64,000 nucleotides of DNA, taken from Panagrolaimus kolymaensis (lineage: Eukaryota; Nematoda; Chromadorea; Rhabditida; Panagrolaimidae). Every line of letters begins with the position of its first letter. The stretch's first letter is position 1. Shown here in pieces: positions 1-9,463 of the stretch. A model generated the notes under the pieces. The model was not told the origin of the DNA. It ran no database searches and saw only the letters and a program-made list of their open reading frames with translations. The stretch spans positions 806,001 to 870,000 of the forward strand of contig JAJQJQ010000039.1 of assembly GCA_028622995.1 (NCBI GenBank). Reading direction: 5' to 3'. Both the position numbers and the translations under genes were made by a program.

Positions 1-3000
1 ACGAATGAAGGAGAAAATCGCAAAGGTTTAGGAATAAAAGAAATAATAATAAATCAGTGTAAAAATCTATAAAAAAAAGTGAGAGAGAGAGACAGAAAAA
101 AGGGTTCAAAAAATATATGCATGATTAAAATAATTATGCGGAAATAAAAAGTATTCAAAAGGAATGAAGAAATGGGATAAAATTGAAAGGAATAATATAA
201 TGTTCGATATGGTAATAATGGCGTAACAGCTGAAGGAGAGAAAAAAAAATCCATAAAAGTATCAACAAAAAAAGAGTGACGAGGAAAATCAAGGAAGCAT
301 CTGATCGAGATCGGCTTTATTTATTAAACGGCTAAAAAGTTTAGTAAGTGTTGTGAATATCGCGGTAAATAAGAAGGTAGGTAGTATTTAGGAGTTAAAA
401 ATGTCGAACACCAGAGACAATCAAAAAAAACAGCAAAAGAGAGTAATGAAACAACAAAAAAATCAAAAAGCTTTCATTCCGCTTCTTTCAGTGTTCTTAG
501 CACGCACGAAAGAAAACCGTATGCCTTTTTCCCATGGAAAACCGCCATTTTTTTTTGCAACCATATTTTATTTTAGAGACTTTCTAACGTCAAATATTTT
601 TTTGATTCTTTAAAAACACAAAATTTTACAATATCAGATTCGATTTATATTCTCATACTCGCGCATTTACTTATTCTCACATCATTGGCAAAGCCCCTTA
701 TGTTTAAACTTTAAAGCTACCATAAAATTAAACTTTTTTTTAAACTTCCACTTACTTACTCCATTAACTAAAACGCTTTTTAGCCGTAAATTTTCTATGT
801 ATTTTTTTATTCACAACACATAAAATTGAAAAGTCGTAAAATGAAGCAAAGTCCAGCAATGATGATGATGACCCTTTTGTTGCAAAAAGATAAAATAAAA
901 ATAAAATGAGATGAGATAATTAAAAGAAAGTTAGTTTATTGGTTTTGAGAGAGCTTTGATACCTATTTTAAAAACAATTTTCAAGTCATTAAACTTTTTT
1001 TAAAGAGTATCAAAAATAGACATTATCTTTTAGTTTGTTACATAGTTTTAGGTTTGGTCATTTCAAAGCAAGTAAAAAATTGGGAAGAAGCAAGAGAAAA
1101 AAAAATAGCTTACATAAAAAATATGAAGAAGGAAGGGCATGTTTAGATGAAGCGACAAAAAAAAACAACAGAGCCATAAGGAAAAAAAACCATTGTTGTT
1201 GTTGCATTGACGACATTTTCATTCATTTCTTAGTTGTTTTAAATATAAACCAAAAAAATAGCAAAAAAAAGACGATGGAGGAACTCTTTTTTTTTCTTCT
1301 AAAATTGGCGCCAAACGGTTTTTTTAAGATAGCAAGATAGCTCTCTTCTCTTTTTCCCCGTTAGTTAGAAAGTCAGTCAATTAAAAAAGAAAGATGATGC
1401 GCAACAACGAAACAGAAACAAAAAAGTATGTAAGCAAGCATCTGTTTTTCTGCAAAAATGATGAGGTCTAGGTTTTTTTTGAGAATATGTTTTGAATCAT
1501 CTTAATATTGTTGCTTAAAATAATGAGAGATCAATATTGATGGTTGTGGTTATGATGCTAGAAAAATTAGAGGGCCAAAAATGATTATAAAAAATGAGGC
1601 ACTTTTAGAAGAAAAAATAAAAGAAAAAAATGAGGGACAAAAGTTTTTTTTGTTTGTTGATGAAGTGGTTTAGGAGGAACAATGGAAGTCGATAAACAGC
1701 TTCGCTTATTATTTTAGAAGTAAACAAGTTTTTGGAACTTATACTTTTTTGGTTGTTTGAGGACATATTTTTTTGTTTATGGAAATTAGCGATATATTAA
1801 AATTGAATAATTTTTGAGCCACGGAAATAAGAAGATTACTAAAAAAAAGTTCACGTACAAAATTTTTTATAATTCTTTGGCATCAAAACTTTTCATCGCA
1901 TTGAGATTCCCTGGAATAAAAAACAAATGCAATGTGTTTTGGTTCCAGCTTTTATTTCATCTTTGGCAAGTGAATCGTGTTTTCCGCGAAAAAAAGCTTT
2001 TTTGTTTTATCGTTAAAAAAAAGGAAAGCTTCGCGGATAGAATAAAATGATCAGATAAAAAAATCGGTCGATATTGTTCTTTCATGCTTTCTTCCGCTAT
2101 GGATCGACTACAACCAGGGCTTCACCTAGCTGCTACATAGGAAAGATTTTGCAATAAAATCAAAACAGCGAGAAAAAAAAACAAATCGAGAATGGTTGGT
2201 TGATTGCAGTTGATTCATAACTTTATTTCATTTTTTGTTTTCCTAATAAATTTAAGAAAAACACGAAAGAAAGAAAAAAAGATTTTAAAAGACTTGATTT
2301 TATTTTGAAACTCCCAAAATTTTCACATTAAAAAAGATGCAAGTATGTAAGCGCAACAAAGCTGTTGCTTGCTGCTGCTAAAGAAAAAAATAAAAGAAAG
2401 AAAATTGAAGAAATTTTAAAGGAGTCACAAATCACTCTTTAACAACCTTATATTATTGGTTCTTTATTCACTTAAAAGAACTTTCTTTTTTTCTTGCCGA
2501 TTTTAAAGTTGTTGCAAAAAAAGAAGAAGCAAGCGAACAGAAAGAAATGAAATGGAGGAAGAAGATCAAATGGCAAATAAATTATAAAATAAAAATGTGG
2601 CAAAAATGGCACTTTTTTTGATTTTTGAAATTTGAGATTTAAAGTGTTTCAACAATTTTTAATGAAAAATCAAAGTATTGAGAAAATTAAAAATTGAAAA
2701 TGCTGAAGCATATTAGTTGTAAAAAAAATTTTGATTTCATAATTGCATCGATGTTCACTTCTTTGAGCTTCTCATAAACTATAAACTAAATACTCTGAGT
2801 CATTAATGGTTTCACCGTATGTGTTGCATTCTTCATAGTTTTTTTTAATCCTTAATTATGTCTTCAAGATCTCCTTTATTTGATATAAATAAAAGCAACA
2901 AAAGAAAAGCGAATGATTCCCTCCAATATTTTTGGTAATTTGAATACAATTGATAAACACTTTAAATCTTGACGATGTCTAACTTTACATTTCACTGATC

Positions 3001-3258
3001 CTAGTTGTTACGGTAGCTAAATAACCCTTTAATTTATTTAGTTCCCTTTGTATAAACTTAACTGTATTTTTTTGTAAGAAAAAAGTGAAGGTATTAACTA
3101 AAAATGAATCATAAGTTAGTTGTAAAAAACTGCTCCTTTGTTTAGTTTTTGAAACACATTTGGTTTTCTTTTTTTTTCAAAAGCAACACCAACAATAAAA
3201 ATCTTTTTTGAATGTCATAAAATTATTATAAAATTTCATTTTCAAAATTTGGTTTTCA
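1..3258. other. gene-poor A/T-rich region
   Basis: I see no convincing gene here. Both strands hold only short open frames made of poly-A/poly-T-derived Lys, Asn, Phe and Ile runs, with no conserved domain and no consistent chain of splice sites. The stretch is dominated by A and T homopolymers, like the region upstream of the lim-4 gene at the other end, so it may be upstream or intronic DNA of a gene outside the window. One GC-richer island at 2091-2145 is listed separately. Confidence 0.5.
2091..2145 (+). ncRNA. possible stem-loop RNA (miRNA-precursor-like)
   Basis: A GC-richer island in A/T-rich DNA can fold on itself. CTTCCGCTATG at 2091-2101 pairs with CATAGGAAAG at 2136-2145, with a bulged G and one mismatch. 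The stem continues inward to CTA (2108-2110) against TAG (2127-2129), leaving a loop of about 16 bases. Size and shape would fit a nematode miRNA precursor. I do not recognise a known mature miRNA sequence, and a stem of this quality could arise by chance in 64 kb, so the call is weak. Confidence 0.18.
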
Positions 3259-3593
3259 ATGTTCTTTCTTGGTTTAGCTTGTTTTGCTGTTGGGTAAGTT
3301 AGTTAATCGCAAAAAATTTTTAACCTTCACCAAATCCTTGATTACAAAACCAAAATGTTTAACACTTTTAATCCCGAAAAAGCAACCATTAATTTTGCAG
3401 AATTTTCGCAATTATGATCATTGGTTCTTGTGCTCATTATCGACTCAAACGAGCCGCTAAAAAAGCTATTCGAATAAGACAAGCTAAAAGACTCAGTATT
3501 ATTGATTCTCAAGCATCCAATTTGAATAAAGAAACGTTCGAAGAATTTGAAGAAAATGAGTATCAAAATGATTTATTTGTTAAAAGATTTTGA
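3259..3593 (+). CDS. small single-pass membrane protein, unknown function
   Basis: Two exons (3259-3293 and 3401-3593) join at a good donor (GG|GTAAGTT) and acceptor (TTTTGCAG|A) to encode 75 residues. Residues 1-24 are strongly hydrophobic (start MFFLGLACFAVG) and act as a signal anchor or transmembrane segment. A basic stretch follows (HYRLKRAAKKAIRIRQAKR), which would favour a cytoplasmic side, then an acidic tail (FEEFEENEYQ). The chosen ATG is the only one giving a continuous hydrophobic segment across the splice. AATAAA-like signals lie about 30 bases after the stop. I recognise no family. It could be a real small gene or the tail of a longer one whose other exons I missed. Confidence 0.5.
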
Positions 3594-3902
3594 CTAGGCT
3601 TATTAATGTGATTGGAAAATAAATAAAGTAAATGCGACTATGTAACTTTTATTTAAAACATGGAGCATTAGAACAATTTGATTATCCACAAAAACATTTT
3701 GAAAACTGAATAATTCAAAAAGAATTTTTCATTGATTTTATTGTTCACAATCACGGAAGTCGAGAGCCTTATAAATAAAAAGTTGATTATTTCTCGCCCT
3801 TTAGCTTTTACATACCATTCTTTTTATACATAGCTTGGAAGAAAAAATATGTGAACGCTAATTTGATTGAATAGCTTTTATAAAGCCCAGTTTAGTGAAT
3901 GA

Positions 3903-3913
3903 GCATAAAAGGG
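3903..3913 (+). promoter_or_regulatory. candidate TATA box of the MATH-BTB gene
   Basis: GCATAAAAGGG lies about 165 bases upstream of the MATH-BTB start codon at 4071 and is the best TATA-like element in the 3594-4070 intergenic stretch. A second A/T-rich element, TTATAAATA near 3770, is an alternative. The rest of 3594-4070 holds nothing else I can name. Prediction is by resemblance only. Confidence 0.3.
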
Positions 3914-4070
3914 TCTCACAGCATTGATTGATCCCGCGCTTTCTTTTTTTTGGGCGAATAAAAAATTTTCTTCTTCATCCTTTTCATTTCGTTTTCCTGA
4001 ATTCTTTCTTTTCCTTCGTCAACTTTGATTATTACTTTTTTACTTTTCATCGCCAAAAAAAGATTTCATA

Positions 4071-5210
4071 ATGGATTCATCTGATTCTTCAATGGAAGTA
4101 AGTTATATTTGTTTTTTTGCGAATCATTTTAAAGCTTTAATTTTTAGATTGTTCAATGTCCTTTTGCTATTCGATGGATTATACATGAAGGAGAAGTGAG
4201 ACGAGCTTTGAAAGATAAAAAAGGAATCCTACGAACTAAACATATTTCTCTTCCATTGGTATTTGGCATGGATTATGCTTTTCAATTTGGATATCCCAAT
4301 GAAGACGAACGACAAAAAGAACTTCATCTTTGGTTGATGCTTCGAATTGCAAGAGATGAAACAATCATGGCAAACTATTCTGTATCTATTCCATCTGCTG
4401 ATGTATTCGACGAAAATGAAATAACTTTTGATAAAGAAAATAGCTGGCATAATACATATTTGTGTGAAGTCGATGAATTTCGTCAAAAAGAAAGCAACTT
4501 TATGGTCAACGGTGAAATGATAGTCAAAATTGAAGGTACTTTCTCTATTTCGAAATCAAAACCTCCTCCTCCTAATGTAAAAATCATGTTAAGTGTTTTG
4601 GGCAAACAATTATGGGAAAATGATGAAAGCAAAGATTTTAGTATCCTTGTTAATGGAAAACTTATAAAGGCTAGTAATTTTTAGACTTTCTTTGATCTAA
4701 AATTTGTGTTTTAGGTTCACAAAATTGTTCTCAGCACTCGTTCATCGGTGTTCAACAAAATGCTGCAAGCTGGAATGAAAGAAACCATGGAGAATCAAGT
4801 GGAAATTACCGACTTTACTTTAGACGTCATCGAAGCTGCCATAGAATTTTGTTATAATCGTGATTCAACTGCTTCATTATCTTTTCCACAACTTATTTCA
4901 TTGCTTCAATTCTCTGATAAATACGATATTCCTGATTTAAAAGTGAGTTTCTTTTGTAGTTTAAAAAGGTTTTTTATGTTAAGTTTTTTAGGAACACCTT
5001 GAAGAGATATTAGAAAAGAAGATATATGTTACAACAGTTTGTTCAATTGCAAATGGTTCACTCATCTCAAATTCAATCAAGCTTCAACATCTCTCTGCCA
5101 AATATTTACTCAAGTGTATGAAGGAATCGAAACCAATCTGTGACTTTGATGTTTTGGATAAAGACTTTGCTTTGGAAATTACGAAAGATTCATTTTCTCA
5201 AGTTTTTTAG
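4071..5210 (+). CDS. MATH-BTB domain protein
   Basis: Four exons (4071-4097, 4148-4669, 4715-4942, 4992-5210) encode 331 residues with all phases agreeing. The N-terminal part (about residues 10-180) fits a divergent MATH/TRAF-like fold: it starts IVQCPFAIRWII and ends in FSILVNGKLIK. The BTB domain follows, with the typical VHKIVLSTRSSVFNKML start and the VEITDF...IEFCYN segment, and then a short C-terminal helical region. In nematodes this family is hugely expanded, and known members are substrate adaptors of cullin-3 ubiquitin ligases; the substrate here is unknown. Intron 2 begins with GC rather than GT. Only the last exon is present in the inverted copy at 42087-42252, so this is the complete locus. 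A second family member lies at 45129-46297. Confidence 0.85.
4670..4714 (+). other. GC-AG intron in the MATH-BTB gene
   Basis: The frame and the conserved BTB start (LIK|VHKIVLS) require splicing after AAG at 4669. The intron then begins GCTAGT and ends GTTTTAG. No GT donor close by keeps the frame. GC-AG introns are a known minor class, usually with a strong AAG|GC context as here. The alternative is a mutated donor in a gene that is starting to decay. Confidence 0.55.
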
Positions 5211-6301
5211 TTAACTAACTATGTTTTTTGTTGTTGTATATTTTTTTGTACTGTACTTTTGTAGTTTTTTCGATATAAAAATCATATTTGTTTGGTTCAT
5301 AGAAAAAGCTTTAAGTTAAAAAGTTTATTAATTATCACAATACAATTATCAAATTTATACGTAAATTAAAGGGTGGTTTCATAATTTCGAATTGAATCAC
5401 TATTTTTAGGAGCTTCTTTTTCTTTTTCCATGGTATCATTTTTGACAATTTCTTTGGACAGCTTTTCGTAATATTCTGTTTGTGGAATTCTGAAGCATTC
5501 TTCATAGAATAAAGAAAACGTTCTTTCTCCTACTGGATAACATATTGTCGAGGGTTTTGATTTCGTTGATTTCATATTTTTTGGACGTTTAAGTACACCA
5601 GGAATGTATGATGGTGGAAGTGAAACATTTTCAAAATATGTGTGATCACTAATTTTCTTTATACGATCAGATACACGACTTTTCAAACAGCTTCGAAGAA
5701 GTTTATCACCATCTTTGTTTCCACTTTTAATCCCTGATACTCCAACAATTTTAATCAATAAAAACATCGACGAATAATACATTTCTGTTAAAGTAACACC
5801 ATATGCAAAGATATCAGCGGCGAGAGCGTCTTCTTTCGTTTTGACTTTATATGGAGCTCCATAAATACATTGTTGAGCAGGAAATATGGTATCAGTTTTA
5901 ACATCTCGAGAATTACCAAAGTCAATTAATCGAACATTTCCATCAGCTGTTAAAGCGACATTATTTCATTTAAGATCTCTAAAACAGACATAAATATGGT
6001 TATTTACAGCAATTAAAAATCATACCCATGTATCAAGTTTTTACCGTCTAAAAATTCTAAAGCAATAGCAAGTTGATAAGAAATTGTTTGTTTATCTTCA
6101 GATGAAATGACAACTTGTTTTCTCGATACTTTATTAGAAAGATCCATTAGAGTTCCACCATCAAAATATTCCATTATTAAACACTATGATCTTTGATTAT
6201 TCAATCCATTGAAAAGCAGCTCAGGTAAATATTCGCATCCATCAAATAGAGTTAATGCACGAATTTTAGCTTTGATATCTTTGATATAAAAAGAGTAAAC
6301 G

Positions 6302-6918
6302 TGTAATAGCTCTGCTATCGTAATGGGTTTAGCTTCCAGAGAATCAATCGTGCCTGCACGAAATCTTCCACTGTCAGAGTAGCTAATTGGTTGTTGCATG
6401 ATGGATAAACACGAAAAGACACGAAGAAGTTAAATTAAAAGAAGTTTATTAAACAAACAAATAAATAATACCAAGTCACAAAAAAAGAGGAGTCGAAAGT
6501 CGTCGTCGTTGAAATCGAAGAAGTGAAGTTCTCCTTGAAAATCGAAGTCCAAGAATGATCGAAAGATCAGCCAAAGCATTCATGCAAAAATGAGAGACAA
6601 AAGAATGAGGATCGTATTAGGGTTGTCAAAAAAGATTTCCCGGGAATTTCCCGATTTTTCCTGGGAAATTTCCCGCTACAAACCCTTACAAAGTTTCACA
6701 AAGTCTAACAAAGTTCTACAAAAGTTGCTATAACTTTGTTAAACTTTGTAAGACTTTGTGAAGGTTTGTAGCGGGAAAATTCCCGGGAAATTTCCCGGGA
6801 AATTTCCCGGGAAATTTCCCCATTTTCCCATTTCCCGGGAAATTCGACAACCCTAGATCGTATATTAAGAAACATATTGCCAGAGAATTGATGGAGAATT
6901 TAGTGGAGATACTCAACA
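6302..6918 (-). mobile_element. solo LTR of an LTR retrotransposon
   Basis: On the minus strand the element begins TGTTGAGTATC and ends CTATTACA, the TGT...ACA ends of LTRs. It is flanked by a 4-bp target duplication (AACG on the plus strand, 6298-6301 and 6919-6922). The right-arm copy of the kinase pseudogene has the uninterrupted sequence ACGCGTTTACTC at about 40988, the empty site, so the borders are well supported. An AATAAA signal sits inside, as expected for an LTR. Without the nested MITE and its target duplication the LTR would be about 371 bp. No internal retrotransposon genes are present, so it is a solo LTR left by recombination. Confidence 0.8.
6618..6855. mobile_element. hAT-type MITE nested in the solo LTR
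   Basis: A 238-bp element has terminal inverted repeats TAGGGTTGTC / GACAACCCTA and an exact 8-bp target duplication GATCGTAT at 6610-6617 and 6856-6863. Eight-base duplications and TAGGG-type ends are the signature of hAT transposons. It has no coding capacity. Inside are repeated CCCGGGAAATTT blocks (about 12 bp) and inverted copies of an ACAAAGTTT / AAACTTTGT motif, so the whole element can fold back. Being inside the LTR, it is the youngest of the three layers at this site. Confidence 0.85.
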
Positions 6919-7195
6919 AACGCGTTTATAAACTTTTTCCACATATATTTTTGATTCTCCGTTAATTAGAACTTTCCATGCTATACCAAACGATCCTTCA
7001 CCAATTGATTCAATTCGAGTAACATTATCAGTAAATAAGCGGCAAAGTTTGATAGCTTTCTTTCTGAAAAATAAAGAAATGATTATAAAGTTTCATAGAA
7101 ATCGTTAAAAGTGAATGCTTTGTTTTATAATTTGATCATTGTTAAAGGCTTGTATGGGATTTTTTAGGGATTGATTGATACTTACCGAGTACAAA

Positions 7196-8624
7196 TTAGT
7201 ACTTTCCATACTCATCTAAAACCTTTTTAATCAATTGATCAAGGCCATCCAATCCATTTTTTTCCATCGCAACCAAAACACAAAGATGAACAAAAACAAA
7301 TTGTTTTGCCGTTTGTATGGCCCCATAACGCGATTTGCGCAATTCACTAATTATCTGTGCCCTATTTCATAAAAAAAGTTCATGAACTTTTTAGAAAAGA
7401 AAGTGAACTTTTCCATTCAAGACCGAGATTTGTCAAACGAAAAAAGTTCATGAACTTTTTTCTATGGAAAAAAAAATTACACGCAGAAAAAGTTCATGAA
7501 CTTTTTTCGTTTGACAAATCTCGGTCTTGAATGGAAAAGTTCACTTTCTTTTCTAAAAAGTTCATGAACTTTTTTTATGAAATAGGGCACTGAAATATGG
7601 ATTTTATAGTGAAAATGTTTGAATTAGAGTCAGAATTACTTCAACAAATGATTTCGTAGTCTTTCGTTCAATATTTGATTTGATAAACCATATTGCCATT
7701 AATGTACCAGTTCGACCAATACTAAAAAAGAGAATTATTACAATGATTAGGAGGAGATTGCGTTTTACCCGGCGGAACAATGAATTACTCCTGGATTGTT
7801 TTCAATTGCATTTTCAATCTCAAAAAGCAAATCAACCACAGGATCAGGATCAGATGGCGCATCGTGGTCCGGCCAAAAACATATTTGAAGGTGTTGAATT
7901 TTCAAATCTTTAGAACTAAAAAAACATAATTAATGGTTGGAGATTACAAAATATAGAATTTAATAATGAAGAAAATTTTTAAACCTTACCCTGTTTTTAA
8001 GATGAGGTTTGTCTTCTTAATAAAATTCTCTTGACCTTTTGACGAAATTATAAGAGTTTGCTTTGAATGGCACATAACTCTGTACTTCTTATAAGTTTGA
8101 GATTCTTCCAAGGGCCAATATTGGCTACACTTCTTATTAGCGATTTCTTCAGCATCACATAAGCAAATTATTGTTTTGCATTTATATTGATATATCATGT
8201 TCCAAAAATCAAAGGCAGTTTCAGGTTTAGGTGCTTGTGTTCCAATAAGGCATGGGCCACCAGGAAGGCCAATCATATTAGCGTTTATATAATCCATGTG
8301 CCCTTTTAAAATAACTCGATTGTTGTCGACACATTTGATTCCATATCTGAAACACATATGCAAGTATACTAAAAATGAAATTAAGTATTAAAACCAACCT
8401 ATTTTTCGCTTTATTTCGGCTATTATAAAATGCAACAGCGGGAAAGAGCTCAGTCTTCATTTTAGCATTCATTTCTTCAAATTCATTATCAAAAATAATT
8501 TTTGTTTTATCACAATTTTCTATTAGATACTTCAGAATTGGATCAGCTAAAAATAAAATATTAAAAGTATTTATGGTTATTTTAAAAGGAACTTACTTTT
8601 CGAATGATCTTTGGTTTTGGGCAT
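7196..8624 (-). CDS. protein tyrosine phosphatase, non-receptor type
   Basis: Six exons on the minus strand (8597-8624, 8399-8546, 7990-8346, 7769-7915, 7640-7721, 7196-7354) give 306 residues in a consistent frame. It is essentially one classical PTP domain with the family motifs in order: NRYGIKCVDNNRVIL, DYINANMI, GTQAPKPETAFDFW, the WPD loop WPDHDAP, the active site HCSAGIGRTGT (split by an intron), and the Q-loop QTAKQFVFVH. The catalytic Cys, Arg and WPD Asp are all present, so activity is plausible. There is no signal peptide or membrane segment. Intron 5 was enlarged by a fold-back MITE (7358-7589). The acceptor right after the MITE restores EIISELRKSRYG, so the product may survive, but no good polypyrimidine tract is left. 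Its promoter would lie in the inverted cassette at 8672-9003. Confidence 0.82.
7358..7589. mobile_element. perfect fold-back MITE at a splice acceptor
   Basis: A 232-bp near-complete palindrome has arms of about 104 bases (7358-7461 and 7486-7589) that match base for base, with a loop of about 24. Ends are TGCCCTATTTCAT / ATGAAATAGGGCA, flanked by the 3-bp duplication CTG (7355-7357 and 7590-7592). On the gene strand this duplicates the CAG of the PTP acceptor. Each arm holds two copies of the palindrome AAGTTCATGAACTT. The superfamily is unclear; 3-bp duplications occur in several DNA transposon groups. Identical arms suggest a recent insertion. Confidence 0.8.
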
Positions 8625-8671
8625 AATTCAACAAATATATTCAAATGAATAAAAGATATTTTTTCAAATTG

Positions 8672-9003
8672 TGAAATTAATAAAATATATATTAAAACAA
8701 AAATTGTGAAAAATCTTGAAAGTTTTGCACAACAAATATTTATGCGCTTGCACAAAATTTGTTTTACTCTTTTCTAAGTATTCAAATTTTTAAAAAATGA
8801 CAAGCGTTTGCTTTATTTAGGGAAGCTCATTTACATTTCGCGAACCCATGAAAGACGGTATAAAAAGAAAGGAATGAAAAATGCAATCAAAGGAGTAATC
8901 AACTCATTTTTTTATTACTTTCATACAATGTTTGAGGTAATTTTATTTGAATTAAAAGCGCTATAAAAATTAATCAGGAAGGATTTTGTTATAAAAAATT
9001 TTA
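8672..9003 (+). repeat. left copy of the inverted promoter cassette
   Basis: This is the reverse complement, with scattered differences, of 39695-40027. The match runs from an A/T-rich stretch about 50 bases before the PTP start codon, through TATGCGCTTG (8741-8750) and CAAGCG (8801-8806), the TATA box and the A/T-rich leader, to AATCAGGAAGG and TTTTGTTATAAAAAA near 9000. It sits between the outward-reading PTP gene and the satellite, so it looks like a two-way promoter. Downstream of the TATA box is a tiny possible spliced frame (ATGTTTGAG, a 40-base intron from GTAATT to AATCAG, then a stop after about 9 codons), perhaps the relic of a lost gene. Confidence 0.75.
8859..8867 (+). promoter_or_regulatory. 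TATA box pointing into the satellite (left)
   Basis: TATAAAAAG on the plus strand lies about 600 bases before the first satellite unit and reads toward it. The surrounding sequence, ACGGTATAAAAAGAAAGG, is fully conserved in the inverted copy at 39824-39832, although bases elsewhere in the cassette differ. Whether it is used is not known. Confidence 0.45.
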
Positions 9004-9463
9004 AAATGAAACATTAAAAAGTTATTGGTTTCCATTTTTAGAATAAAACTTTTATAAAAAGTTTTTTCATGCATTAGCTTTCTGATTTTATAATTTTCAC
9101 AGTAACAAAAAATTTGTAAACTGTCTATGCTTTTGATGAATTTATGCAATACTTTTATGTTTAATAATGCATCTTAAGAAACAAAAAAATAATGTAGCAA
9201 CTTTTTTTTCTTTTAAAAAAATTTCAAAATGGATTTATTGATTTTAAACAAAATATTGAAACGATAAATAAGAAGGAGTAAACACTAATGTTCATCTTTA
9301 AAATTAATGAAACCATCGGCTTTCGATAACTTTGTTGGGATTCTATTCGAAAATCATAGGTTTAGAAAGAAGGAATAAAACTATGAAATAAAAAGAGGTA
9401 AGCCAAAACATTTGAAAACTTTTAAATCAAAGAATCTAATCAACCAATGCCAAGTTAATTAAA
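9004..9463. other. unique spacer before the satellite
   Basis: About 460 bases of A/T-rich sequence lie between the left cassette and the first recognisable satellite unit. There is no counterpart on the right, where the cassette touches the degenerate last unit directly. I find no gene here. Confidence 0.5.

Larger units (their letters stand above)
5046..6986 (+). repeat. left arm of inverted duplication (kinase and BTB end)
   Basis: This segment is the reverse complement, with scattered differences, of 40927-42252. Homology starts inside the last exon of the MATH-BTB gene (about 5046), covers the whole spacer after it, and runs through the kinase pseudogene to about 6986. The only large length difference is the 621-bp insertion at 6302-6922 (solo LTR plus target duplication), absent from the right arm. 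Both edges are abrupt. Because the complete BTB gene is on the left, the right arm is probably the derived copy. Confidence 0.85.
5366..7062 (-). pseudogene. protein kinase pseudogene, left copy
   Basis: Read on the minus strand, this keeps clear kinase motifs: glycine loop IGEGSFGIAWK (about 7000), a lysine segment YVEKVYKR, hinge-like CLIMEYFDGGTL, catalytic loop IHGDLK (HGD instead of HRD), LIDFGN (DFG), and an APE-like YGAPYK, followed by a charged C-terminal tail ending at 5366. It is broken in several ways. A solo LTR splits it after KVYKR (6302-6918), TAG at 6184-6186 precedes CLIMEY, and TGA at 5966-5968 falls inside the catalytic loop where the right copy has AGT. No start codon in frame is visible upstream of the first exon (acceptor at 7062). 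It lies 134 bases after the PTP stop, on the same strand, which could be the trace of an operon. Exact kinase group is uncertain. Confidence 0.8.

Noticed and set aside
401..2050. Several Lys/Phe-rich open frames at the left end
   Set aside because: Low-complexity composition from A/T runs, no domain, no coherent splicing.
6184..6399. Separate small gene starting MQQPISYSDSG on the minus strand
   Set aside because: Its first part is the end of the solo LTR and its second part is kinase pseudogene sequence; the frame crosses the insertion border by chance.
6618..6855. Kozak-like start and small gene in the FPGKFPGK repeat
   Set aside because: The repeated FPGK codons come from the internal CCCGGGAAATTT repeats of the MITE, not from a protein gene.
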